Source: an uncultured Catenibacterium sp. (GTDB lineage Bacteria; Bacillota_I; Bacilli_A; Erysipelotrichales; Coprobacillaceae). Taken from it: 5,598 nt of DNA. Below, piece by piece: positions 1 through 4,767 of this stretch (its first letter is position 1; each line of letters begins with the position of its first letter). The notes below the pieces were generated by a model. The model saw only the letters and a list, made by a program, of their open reading frames with translations. It was not told the DNA's origin and did no database searches. A program made the translations under genes and the position numbers. The stretch is taken from assembly GCA_900764725.1 (NCBI GenBank), contig CAAFPB010000441.1, forward strand, positions 1-5,598. The letters run 5' to 3'.

Positions 1-2
1 AA

Positions 3-179
3 TTATTAGACCGCTATGATGATTTATACAGTATGGATATGTTTGGGGAAAGCATAGAGGGACATAAGTATAAGACACCTTATCAAGTCGTGAAAATGAT
101 AAACCCGAACTCAAAAGAAGATATGGAACTGTTACGAGAAGTATTAAGGAATAACAATTTTGATGATGAGGACGAGTAA
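3..179 (+). CDS. 3' end of an unrecognised gene (58 codons, cut by window edge)
   Basis: An open frame enters from the left edge and runs 58 codons to a TAA at 177-179. The C-terminus is rich in charged residues and ends in the acidic run FDDEDE. It contains TPYQVV and an amphipathic stretch (KEDMELLREVLR) that could form a helix. I see no membrane segment or catalytic motif, and I do not recognise the family. It is followed at once by a large inverted repeat with a terminator, so it is probably the last gene of its transcript. It is not part of the Tn916 order I know, in which orf14 and a full orf13 would lie here, so I infer that it belongs to the DNA that replaced the left part of the element. 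That it is coding is likely from the stop followed by a terminator, but it rests on only 58 codons. Confidence 0.55.
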   Translation, partial: LLDRYDDLYSMDMFGESIEGHKYKTPYQVVKMINPNSKEDMELLREVLRNNNFDDEDE

Positions 180-307
180 CTTTTTTCCTCTTGCGAGAAG
201 ATACAGCAAACAAAAAGCCCGATCAAGAGTGCAAAGCACCACCAATGGTGGCAAAGCTCTTGACAGGGCTTTTTCTTTTCTGTTGTGGGCAATCAAGAGG
301 AAGAAAG
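180..307. repeat. Nested inverted repeat with 14-bp outer arms
   Basis: The outer arms 180-193 (CTTTTTTCCTCTTG) and 294-307 (CAAGAGGAAGAAAG) are complementary over 14 positions with one G-T wobble. They enclose the hairpin at 212-274. The six-base word CTCTTG occurs at 188-193 and 257-262, and its complement CAAGAG at 224-229 and 294-299. The arms can therefore pair as outer-outer plus inner-inner, or as neighbours (188 with 224, 257 with 294). The left arm begins directly after the stop codon at 177-179. Confidence 0.7.
212..274 (+). terminator. Strong rho-independent terminator after the left partial gene
   Basis: AAAAAGCCC (212-220) pairs with GGGCTTTTT (266-274), CAAGAG (224-229) with CTCTTG (257-262), and CCACC (239-243) with GGTGG (247-251). 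The descending arm ends in a T-run that continues as TTTTCTTTTC. Because the ascending arm starts with an A-run, the structure could also terminate leftward transcription. It lies 33 nt after the stop at 179. Confidence 0.8.
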
Positions 308-323
308 GGATAAAATCTGATTT

Positions 324-410
324 GTGGTAAATCAGGCAAAGGCAACGCAGGTATCTCAATTTGATTTGGTACTTGAAAAGAACGGGAGTAATTGGAAGAT
401 TATAGAATAA
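324..410 (+). pseudogene. orf13: Remnant of orf13 (TcpC-type conjugation protein), last 28 or so codons
   Basis: The frame reads about 28 codons ending in LVLEKNGSNWKIIE and a TAA at 408-410. I recognise this as the C-terminal end of Tn916 orf13, the gene just before the tet(M) leader; it encodes a TcpC/VirB8-like membrane protein needed for transfer. A TGA at 318-320 closes the frame immediately upstream. No ribosome binding site precedes GTG 324, and the rest of the gene, normally about 300 codons, is absent. I infer a deletion or recombination junction at about 310-330. The remnant is unlikely to be translated. The assignment rests on its place in the Tn916 order and on the terminal motif. 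Loss of a full orf13 means that any conjugation functions to the left must come from other genes, or the element is defective. Confidence 0.6.
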
Positions 411-479
411 CAAATATTGGTACATTATTACAGCTATTTTGTAATCACGTACTCTCTTTGATAAAAAATTGGAGATTCC

Positions 480-508
480 TTTACAAATATGCTCTTACGT
501 GCTATTAT
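480..508 (+). promoter_or_regulatory. Promoter of the tet(M) leader transcript
   Basis: TTTACA at 480-485 and TATTAT at 503-508 are separated by 17 bp, close to the sigma-A consensus. The expected start is near 515, giving an untranslated leader of about 270 nt before tet(M). This fits the known placement of the tet(M) promoter upstream of orf12 in Tn916. A TTGATA at 458-463 lies too far upstream to be the -35 box of this -10. Confidence 0.8.
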
Positions 509-539
509 TTAAGTATCTATTTAAAAGGAGTTAATAAAT

Positions 540-563
540 ATGCGACAAGGTATTCTTAAATAA
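540..563 (+). CDS. Possible 7-codon leader ORF (MRQGILK) upstream of orf12
   Basis: ATG 540 opens a seven-codon frame, MRQGILK, with a TAA at 561-563. A good Shine-Dalgarno sequence, AAAAGGAG (523-530), sits nine bases before the ATG, and both lie just downstream of the predicted transcription start. Codons 3 to 7 form the left arm of the long-range stem at 547-648, so a ribosome on this ORF would prevent that stem. The ORF is too short for homology. The ribosome binding site and its position make translation plausible, and the regulatory role is inference. Classical descriptions of tet(M) control centre on orf12, further downstream. Confidence 0.4.
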   Translation: MRQGILK

Positions 564-648
564 ACTGTCAATTTGATAGTGGGAACAAATAATTGGATGT
601 CCTTTTTTAGGAGGGCTTAGTTTTTTGTACCCAGTTTAAGAATACCTT
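547..648 (+). promoter_or_regulatory. Long-range stem in the tet(M) leader RNA
   Basis: AAGGTATTCTT (547-557) pairs with AAGAATACCTT (638-648), and AAACTG (562-567) with CAGTTT (632-637). The left side has a four-base bulge. Inside, GGG-A-ACAAA (581-589) can pair with TTTGT-A-CCC (624-632), in competition for one base. No T-run follows the right arm, so this is not a plain terminator. The left arm overlaps the seven-codon ORF at 540-563. Confidence 0.65.
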
Positions 649-684
649 TATCATGTGATTCTAAAGTATCCGGAGAATATCTGT

Positions 685-771
685 ATGCTTTGTATGCCTA
701 TGGTTATGCATAAAAATCCCAGTGATAAGAGTATTTATCACTGGGATTTTTATGCCCTTTTGGGCTTTTGA
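685..771 (+). CDS. orf12: orf12, tet(M) leader peptide (28 aa)
   Basis: ATG 685 opens a 28-codon frame ending in TGA at 769-771, preceded by CGGAGA (671-676) at a suitable distance. The peptide begins MLCMPMVMHK and ends FYALLGF. It matches the Tn916 orf12 leader peptide that I recognise. Codons 10-27 are the same bases that form the attenuator hairpin at 712-751. In the established model, a ribosome moving along orf12 governs whether the hairpin forms: when tetracycline limits charged-tRNA use or slows ribosomes, RNA polymerase reads through into tet(M). The stop codon lies one base before an in-frame upstream ATG (772) of tet(M) and within 16 bases of its likely true start at 787. The peptide itself probably has no function beyond control. 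Confidence 0.85.
   Translation: MLCMPMVMHKNPSDKSIYHWDFYALLGF
712..769 (+). terminator. tet(M) attenuator (two stacked hairpins)
   Basis: AAAAATCCCAGTGATAA (712-728) pairs perfectly with 735-751 over 17 bp, with a six-base loop, and the right arm ends in TTTTT. A second small hairpin, GCCC (754-757) with GGGC (762-765), is followed by TTTT at 766-769. Both lie inside orf12, so translation and termination are coupled. This is the known transcription attenuator of Tn916-type tet(M). Confidence 0.88.
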
Positions 772-786
772 ATGGAGGAAAATCAC

Positions 787-2706
787 ATGAAAATTATTAA
801 TATTGGAGTTTTAGCTCATGTTGATGCGGGAAAAACTACCTTAACAGAAAGCTTATTATATAACAGTGGAGCGATTACAGAATTAGGAAGCGTGGACAAA
901 GGTACAACGAGGACGGATAATACGCTTTTAGAACGTCAGAGAGGAATTACAATTCAGACAGGAATAACCTCTTTTCAGTGGGAAAATACGAAGGTGAACA
1001 TCATAGACACGCCAGGACATATGGATTTCTTAGCAGAAGTATATCGTTCATTATCAGTTTTAGATGGGGCAATTCTACTGATTTCTGCAAAAGATGGCGT
1101 ACAAGCACAAACTCGTATATTATTTCATGCACTTAGGAAAATGGGGATTCCCACAATCTTTTTTATCAATAAGATTGACCAAAATGGAATTGATTTATCA
1201 ACGGTTTATCAGGATATTAAAGAGAAACTTTCTGCCGAAATTGTAATCAAACAGAAGGTAGAACTGTATCCTAATATGTGTGTGACGAACTTTACCGAAT
1301 CTGAACAATGGGATACGGTAATAGAGGGAAACGATGACCTTTTAGAGAAATATACGTCTGGGAAATTATTGGAAGCATTAGAACTCGAACAAGAGGAAAG
1401 CATAAGATTTCATAATTGTTCCCTGTTCCCTGTTTATCACGGAAGTGCAAAAAACAATATAGGGATTGATAACCTTATAGAAGTGATTACGAATAAATTT
1501 TATTCATCAACACATCGAGGTCAGTCTGAACTTTGCGGAAAAGTTTTCAAAATTGAGTATTCGGAAAAAAGACAGCGTCTTGCATATATACGTCTTTATA
1601 GTGGCGTACTGCATTTGCGAGATTCGGTTAGAATATCGGAAAAGGAAAAAATAAAAATTACAGAAATGTATACTTCAATAAATGGTGAATTATGTAAAAT
1701 CGATAAGGCTTATTCCGGGGAAATTGTTATTTTGCAAAATGAGTTTTTGAAGTTAGATAGTGTTCTTGGAGATACAAAACTATTGCCACAGAGAAAAAAG
1801 ATTGAAAATCCGCACCCTCTACTACAAACAACTGTTGAACCGAGTAAACCTGAACAGAGAGAAATGTTGCTTGATGCCCTTTTGGAAATCTCAGATAGTG
1901 ATCCGCTTCTACGATATTACGTGGATTCTACGACACATGAAATTATACTTTCTTTCTTAGGGAAAGTACAAATGGAAGTGATTAGTGCACTGTTGCAAGA
2001 AAAGTATCATGTGGAGATAGAAATAAAAGAGCCTACAGTCATTTATATGGAAAGACCGTTAAAAAAAGCAGAGTATACCATTCACATCGAAGTTCCACCG
2101 AATCCTTTCTGGGCTTCCATTGGTCTATCTGTAGCACAGCTTCCATTAGGGAGCGGAGTACAGTATGAGAGCTCGGTTTCTCTTGGATACTTAAATCAAT
2201 CGTTTCAAAATGCAGTTATGGAGGGGATACGCTATGGCTGTGAACAAGGATTGTATGGTTGGAATGTGACGGACTGTAAAATCTGTTTTAAGTATGGCTT
2301 ATACTATAGCCCTGTTAGTACCCCAGCAGATTTTCGGATGCTTGCTCCTATTGTATTGGAACAAGTCTTAAAAAAAGCTGGAACAGAATTGTTAGAGCCA
2401 TATCTTAGTTTTAAAATTTATGCGCCACAGGAATATCTTTCACGAGCATACAACGATGCTCCTAAATATTGTGCGAACATCGTAGACACTCAATTGAAAA
2501 ATAATGAGGTCATTCTTAGTGGAGAAATCCCTGCTCGGTGTATTCAAGAATATCGTAGTGATTTAACTTTCTTTACAAATGGACGTAGTGTTTGTTTAAC
2601 AGAGTTAAAAGGGTACCATGTTACTACCGGTGAACCTGTTTGCCAGCCCCGTCGTCCAAATAGTCGGATAGATAAAGTACGATATATGTTCAATAAAATA
2701 ACTTAG
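787..2706 (+). CDS. tet(M): Tet(M) tetracycline ribosomal protection protein
   Basis: This is an EF-G-like GTPase that binds the 70S ribosome, displaces tetracycline from the 30S decoding site and is released after GTP hydrolysis. The 639-residue length is exactly that usual for Tet(M). The N-terminal G domain shows G1 AHVDAGKT (10-17), the switch I region with RGIT (52-55), G3 DTPGH (74-78) and G4 NKID (128-131). Beta-barrel and EF-G III/V-like domains follow, and the C-terminal domain carries the [10 protein letters not shown] loop, known to act at the drug site. I chose ATG 787 because GGAGGA at 774-779 is its ribosome binding site. The in-frame ATG at 772 overlaps that site and would add five residues not usual for Tet(M). 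The gene is complete and should confer tetracycline and minocycline resistance. Expression is controlled by the attenuator at 712-769. Known tet(M) alleles are mosaic; I cannot name the allele. Confidence 0.97.
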   Translation: MKIINIGVLAHVDAGKTTLTESLLYNSGAITELGSVDKGTTRTDNTLLERQRGITIQTGITSFQWENTKVNIIDTPGHMDFLAEVYRSLSVLDGAILLISAKDGVQAQTRILFHALRKMGIPTIFFINKIDQNGIDLSTVYQDIKEKLSAEIVIKQKVELYPNMCVTNFTESEQWDTVIEGNDDLLEKYTSGKLLEALELEQEESIRFHNCSLFPVYHGSAKNNIGIDNLIEVITNKFYSSTHRGQSELCGKVFKIEYSEKRQRLAYIRLYSGVLHLRDSVRISEKEKIKITEMYTSINGELCKIDKAYSGEIVILQNEFLKLDSVLGDTKLLPQRKKIENPHPLLQTTVEPSKPEQREMLLDALLEISDSDPLLRYYVDSTTHEIILSFLGKVQMEVISALLQEKYHVEIEIKEPTVIYMERPLKKAEYTIHIEVPPNPFWASIGLSVAQLPLGSGVQYESSVSLGYLNQSFQNAVMEGIRYGCEQGLYGWNVTDCKICFKYGLYYSPVSTPADFRMLAPIVLEQVLKKAGTELLEPYLSFKIYAPQEYLSRAYNDAPKYCANIVDTQLKNNEVILSGEIPARCIQEYRSDLTFFTNGRSVCLTELKGYHVTTGEPVCQPRRPNSRIDKVRYMFNKIT

Positions 2707-2806
2707 TGTATTTTATGTTGTTATATAAATATGGTTTCTTGTTAAATAAGATGAAATATTTTTTAATAAAGATTTGAATTAAAGTGTAAAGGAGGAGATA
2801 GTTATT

Positions 2807-2992
2807 ATAAACTACAAGTGGATATTGTGTCCTGTATGTGGAAATAAAACACGATTAAAGATAAGGGAAGATACTGAATTAAAAAAATTCCCCCTCTATT
2901 GTCCGAAATGCAGACAAGAAAATTTAATTGAAATAAAGCAGTTCAAAGTAACTGTGATTACAGAGCCAGACGCAAAGACGCAGAGCCGATAA
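2807..2992 (+). CDS. orf6: orf6, small cysteine-rich KTR-type protein
   Basis: The frame encodes about 61 residues with two zinc-knuckle-like pairs, CPVCGNKTR and CPKCRQE, and ends DAKTQSR before TAA 2990-2992. I recognise it as the conserved cysteine-rich KTR protein downstream of tet(M) in Tn916 (orf6). Its function is unknown; the four cysteines suggest a small zinc-binding fold. The start is odd. A strong GGAGGAG (2791-2797) is present, but no ATG or GTG lies in frame. Where homologues, as I recall them, have Met three residues before WILCPVCG, this copy has ATA (2807). ATT at 2804 is the neighbouring alternative. The first normal candidate is TTG 2825, which leaves a 55-residue protein beginning at the cysteine motif but lies 27 bases from the ribosome binding site. 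The stop codon lies within the terminator stem at 2982-3028. Confidence 0.7.
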   Translation: MNYKWILCPVCGNKTRLKIREDTELKKFPLYCPKCRQENLIEIKQFKVTVITEPDAKTQSR

Positions 2993-3028
2993 AATGAGAT
3001 TAATACAATCTCATTTTATCGGCTCTTT
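2982..3028 (+). terminator. Terminator overlapping the orf6 stop codon
   Basis: The 19-base arms 2982-3000 and 3008-3026 are perfectly complementary (AGAGCCGATAAAATGAGAT on the left). They close a seven-base loop and are followed by a short T tract (TTT at 3026-3028). It marks the end of the tet(M)-orf6 transcript and faces the convergent orf9. Read leftward, the hairpin is followed by GCGTCTTTG and not by a T-run, so it should work mainly rightward. Readthrough here would make RNA antisense to orf9. Confidence 0.85.
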
Positions 3029-3051
3029 CCGTTATGTATGGATTCTTTTAA

Positions 3052-3405
3052 TTAGTCTTCGATGTTTCTTGCTTCGTTGATACCGCTGGCTAAAGATTCC
3101 ATTAAGGATAGTTCTTTGTCTGTAAAGCTATCCATGTATTTCTCTATCTGTAATCGTCGGGTGCTTTTTACCAAGTTATTAGCAGGTAAGAAAAATTCAT
3201 CAACGGAAACATGAAGTAACGATACAAGGTCATAAAGAACTTGTATGCTGGGGTGTTGCCCTTTATTTTCAATATTAGTTAAGTACCGTGGGTCAATTTC
3301 AATCAATGCTCCCACTTGTTCACGAGTTAAACCTCGTTTCAATCGAGCTTCTTTAATGGCTAAACCAAAGGCTCTAAAATCATATTTATCTTCTTTTTTA
3401 CGCAT
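3052..3405 (-). CDS. orf9: orf9, XRE-family repressor of the transfer regulatory operon
   Basis: A 117-residue protein with an N-terminal Cro/CI-type helix-turn-helix at about residues 12-70. The core [21 protein letters not shown] spans 26-46, with the recognition helix near [10 protein letters not shown]. The C-terminal part, about 75-117, is charged and helical and may mediate dimerisation. The start at 3405 is supported by AGAGGTGG upstream on the minus strand (complement of 3411-3418). It is the Tn916 Orf9 protein, known as a repressor of the promoter in front of orf7. It is convergent with tet(M)-orf6 and divergent from orf7, so transcripts reading through from tet(M) would be antisense to it. 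The gene looks intact. The promoter for orf9 must lie in 3420-3540, but I could not place it with confidence. Confidence 0.92.
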   Translation of the reverse strand: MRKKEDKYDFRAFGLAIKEARLKRGLTREQVGALIEIDPRYLTNIENKGQHPSIQVLYDLVSLLHVSVDEFFLPANNLVKSTRRLQIEKYMDSFTDKELSLMESLASGINEARNIED

Positions 3406-3467
3406 AGTAGACCACCTCTATACATTTTATTGTTCCTACTGAATTAAAAACAGGTATAGAAAAACGT

Positions 3468-3539
3468 GTTATATGGTTTATAGGTTTATATTTAATAAAA
3501 AGCACTACTAAACGCCAATAAAAAAAACCGTTATATGGT
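3468..3539. repeat. Direct repeat GTTATATGGT, two copies 62 bp apart
   Basis: GTTATATGGT occurs at 3468-3477 and again at 3530-3539, a start-to-start distance of 62 bp, close to six helical turns. Both lie upstream of orf9 in the divergent orf9-orf7 control region. They could be operator half-sites for Orf9, but this is inference from position and phasing. Confidence 0.5.
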
Positions 3540-3545
3540 AGTGCT
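3501..3545. repeat. Inverted repeat in the orf9-orf7 control region
   Basis: AGCACTAC (3501-3508) is the exact complement of GTAGTGCT (3538-3545). Inside it, AACG (3511-3514) can pair with CGTT (3529-3532), around a loop that includes a seven-A run. It overlaps the second GTTATATGGT repeat. No T-run follows on the plus strand, so an operator or an RNA element is more likely than a terminator. Confidence 0.55.
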
Positions 3546-3561
3546 ATTTACGCTGTTAAAA

Positions 3562-3631
3562 TATTGTATATTACTTCCAAATGGCGGTTTGTTGGAGGTC
3601 AACGTCGCCATGAAGTACATCATATACAATA
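3562..3631 (+). promoter_or_regulatory. Large hairpin enclosing a ribosome binding site and start codon
   Basis: Four stacked helices nest: TATTGTATAT (3562-3571) with ATATACAATA (3622-3631), TACTTC (3572-3577) with GAAGTA (3612-3617), ATGGCG (3581-3586) with CGCCAT (3606-3611), and GTTG (3591-3594) with CAAC (3600-3603). The apical loop contains GAGG of the Shine-Dalgarno TTGGAGG. The ATG at 3610-3612 lies in a stem. Folded RNA would hide the start of the short ORF at 3610. Confidence 0.65.
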
Positions 3632-3681
3632 AATTTCCTTACATTGGGTTCTTGTCAAAAAAAGTCGTCTATCTGCAATAG
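3610..3681 (+). CDS. Possible 23-aa peptide between orf9 and orf7
   Basis: ATG 3610 opens a 23-codon frame (MKYIIYNKFPYIGFLSKKVV, then three more residues) ending in TAG at 3679-3681. TTGGAGG (3592-3598) lies about 11 bases before the ATG, slightly long but usable. Both are buried in the hairpin at 3562-3631, so translation may depend on RNA unfolding. The peptide is basic and aromatic-rich, with no recognised domain. Tn916 maps place a small orf10 in this interval; this may be it, but I cannot confirm that. It precedes the terminator at 3733-3774, a layout resembling a leader peptide plus attenuator for orf7. Confidence 0.35.
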   Translation: MKYIIYNKFPYIGFLSKKVVYLQ

Positions 3682-3732
3682 ATAAGTACGTCCACCAATG
3701 TGGTTTTATAAATCATATAGATAGAATAACAG

Positions 3733-3774
3733 AAGCATGTAAACAGAGAAATAAATCTGTTTATATGCTTTTTT
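3733..3774 (+). terminator. Terminator or attenuator ahead of orf7
   Basis: AAGCATGTAAACAGA (3733-3747) pairs with TCTGTTTATATGCTT (3756-3770) over 15 positions with one G-T wobble, closes an eight-base loop and is followed by TTTT (six T in all, 3769-3774). It lies in the leader 136 nt before orf7, so transcripts from the orf7 promoter or from tet(M) readthrough must pass it to reach orf7. Confidence 0.82.
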
Positions 3775-3824
3775 GGCTATTCAGAACTTTTTTACAAAGT
3801 TTATTTATCAGTAATGCAACAAAT

Positions 3825-3905
3825 CCCCCTTTCACATTGGGACTAAGAGTGAAAGGAGATAAACGAGCAAGGCTCACTTCCTTTCCTAGACAGAAAGGGG
3901 GTGAG
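3825..3905 (+). promoter_or_regulatory. Alternative pairings around the orf7 ribosome binding site
   Basis: CTCAC-TT-CCTTTC (3873-3885) can fold onto GAAAGG-GG-GTGAG (3893-3905), covering the orf7 Shine-Dalgarno. CCTTTCAC (3828-3835) can fold onto GTGAAAGG (3849-3856). Alternatively CCCCCTTTC (3825-3833) pairs perfectly with GAAAGGGGG (3893-3901), and GAAAGG (3851-3856) with CCTTTC (3880-3885). The four segments can form competing structures. A switching role is inference. Confidence 0.5.
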
Positions 3906-3906
3906 A
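3891..3906 (+). repeat. Shared ribosome-binding module, copy 1
   Basis: CAGAAAGGGGGTGAGA at 3891-3906 recurs exactly at 4750-4765. Each copy is the translation start region of a sigma-like gene (3910 and 4768). The identity shows that the two leaders are related. It could provide homology for recombination that would delete 859 bp including the broken orf7. Confidence 0.8.
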
Positions 3907-3909
3907 AAC

Positions 3910-4233
3910 ATGAAACCATCTTCTTTTCAGACCACAATAGAAAATCAGTTTGACTATATCTGTAAACGTGCTATGGAAGACGAGCGAAAGAATTATATGC
4001 TTTATCTTTCAAGGATTGCAAAGCGTGAGGTGTCCTTTTCGGATGTTGGCGATTATCTTGTTAGCCAGTTTGCGACAACAGATAACTATTCAACTGACTT
4101 TCAGATTTTTACACTCAATGGGTTATCAGTAGGCGTTGAAAATGATTTGTTGAGTGAAGCATTACGTGAGTTGCCAGACAAGAAACGTGAAATTCTACTG
4201 CTGTTTTACTTATGGGAATTTCGCTATTTTTAG
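3910..4233 (+). pseudogene. orf7: orf7, sigma-like activator truncated by a fusion
   Basis: The start at ATG 3910 has GAAAGGGGGTGAG in front; GTG 3901 lies inside that site and is not the start. Residues 1-100, MKPSSFQTTI to REILLLFY, match Tn916 Orf7, a sigma-70-like protein of about 140 residues that with Orf8 activates the xis/int and transfer genes. After residue 100 the frame enters unrelated DNA and ends after seven residues (LWEFRYF). The lost part is the region-4-like helix-turn-helix that would contact the -35 element, and only its first helix (ELPDKKREILLLFY) remains. The 107-residue product should not activate transcription by itself. It could still bind core polymerase weakly and act as a dominant-negative, which is speculative. 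An intact relative follows at 4768. Confidence 0.85.
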
Positions 4234-4541
4234 AATTGCCTGCAATAGTTTCCTACTGGGTAGTTACAGTGATGTGCTTTGTGGCTATGGGTGTATCTAC
4301 TATGTTTGTTGTTCAAATTTACACTCTTGTTCAGACACAAACACCACCGCAATTAGTAGGAAAGATAATAGCTACGCTGGTAGCAGTTGCTATGTGCGGT
4401 CAACCTATTGGACAAATGGTTTACGGTATTTTATTCGATGTATTTATACAAGAAACATGGGTTGTTATGTTTGTAGCTTCTATTGCTTCAATCATGATTT
4501 CAATATATTCAAAAAGAATTTTTCAAAAGTTAGAGATATAA
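4210..4541 (+). pseudogene. 3' fragment of an MFS-type transporter gene
   Basis: From the junction at about 4205-4212 the frame reads about 110 codons to TAA 4539-4541. The product is hydrophobic with about three membrane segments, roughly VSYWVVTVMCFVAMGVSTMF, KIIATLVAVAMCGQPIGQMV and WVVMFVASIASIMI, and a basic tail (YSKRIFQKLEI). The loop TPPQLVGKI followed by a G-Q-P-I-G motif resembles the last third of MFS_3-type drug exporters such as the macrolide-efflux group. I do not recognise it as mef(A) or mef(E). The ATG at 4212 is preceded by the orf7 sequence with no ribosome binding site and is out of frame with orf7. About 290 N-terminal codons are missing. It is therefore a dead remnant that came along with the downstream regulatory genes. 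Confidence 0.7.
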
Positions 4542-4592
4542 TACAAGGGGTTAAATAGTATGTTAGGCTAAAAACAATATATAAAAGAAAAT

Positions 4593-4622
4593 TTGAAATC
4601 TGCTAAAAGGATAGTGTTATAA
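4593..4622 (+). promoter_or_regulatory. Weak promoter candidate ahead of the second sigma-like gene
   Basis: TTGAAA (4593-4598) and TTATAA (4617-4622) are separated by 18 bp. The transcript would start near 4629 and meet the terminator at 4648-4685 at once, like the leader of orf7. The match is moderate in AT-rich DNA, so it could be chance. Confidence 0.3.
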
Positions 4623-4647
4623 AAGAAAGAGTAATATTGCAGTATTT

Positions 4648-4685
4648 AAGGCTCGCACAAATATATGTTTTGTGTGGGCTTTTTT
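4648..4685 (+). terminator. Terminator between the transporter remnant and the second sigma-like gene
   Basis: AAGGCTCGCACAAA (4648-4661) pairs with TTTGTGTGGGCTTT (4669-4682) over 14 positions, including three G-T wobbles. The loop is seven bases and a run of six T follows (4680-4685). It ends transcripts of the former transporter gene or acts as an attenuator for the gene at 4768. Confidence 0.8.
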
Positions 4686-4713
4686 CTTACCATTTTTCTG
4701 TATTTCTAAAGGG

Positions 4714-4735
4714 TATAAACGGTATTCCGTTTATA
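4714..4735 (+). promoter_or_regulatory. Perfect hairpin in the leader of the second sigma-like gene
   Basis: TATAAACGG (4714-4722) and CCGTTTATA (4727-4735) form nine perfect pairs around a TATT loop, 15 bases before the ribosome binding module at 4750. No T-run follows. In addition TTTCTG (4695-4700) can pair with CAGAAA (4750-4755) at that module, so the leader may mask the translation start. Function is unknown. Confidence 0.5.
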
Positions 4736-4749
4736 TATTTCAGCATTAG

Positions 4750-4765
4750 CAGAAAGGGGGTGAGA
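4750..4765 (+). repeat. Shared ribosome-binding module, copy 2
   Basis: Exact second copy of CAGAAAGGGGGTGAGA (first at 3891-3906). Here it is the ribosome binding site of the gene at 4768, with GGGGG seven bases before the ATG. Confidence 0.8.
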
Positions 4766-4767
4766 TT

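Noticed and set aside
83..425. Two overlapping minus-strand open frames (83-292 and 144-425)
   Set aside because: They cover the plus-strand gene end, the terminator hairpin and the orf13 remnant, and show low-complexity or cysteine/leucine-rich translations with no ribosome binding site.
772..786. Five-codon N-terminal extension of tet(M) from ATG 772
   Set aside because: The ATG overlaps GGAGGA, the ribosome binding site for ATG 787, and Tet(M) is 639 residues starting MKIINIG.
1209..1403. Minus-strand 64-codon frame inside tet(M)
   Set aside because: It is antisense to conserved Tet(M) codons and has a serine-rich translation typical of a shadow frame.
3245..3442. Plus-strand 65-codon frame opposite orf9
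   Set aside because: It is the antisense of the conserved HTH-coding region of orf9, with no ribosome binding site.
3581..3613. Ten-codon ORF (MAVCWRSTSP) overlapping the 23-codon ORF by ATGA
   Set aside because: No Shine-Dalgarno precedes ATG 3581, and its sequence is dictated by the hairpin arms.
3765..3953. Plus-strand 62-codon frame across the orf7 leader
   Set aside because: It begins inside a terminator and runs through the paired leader and the orf7 ribosome binding site in another frame.
4154..4558. 134-codon frame overlapping the transporter fragment
   Set aside because: The translation is cysteine/tyrosine-rich without hydrophobic periodicity, while the 4212 frame gives clear membrane segments.
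4545..4571. Three-codon ORF MLG after AAGGGG
   Set aside because: Too short to judge; it lies in the 3' flank of a dead gene and has no linked hairpin arm.
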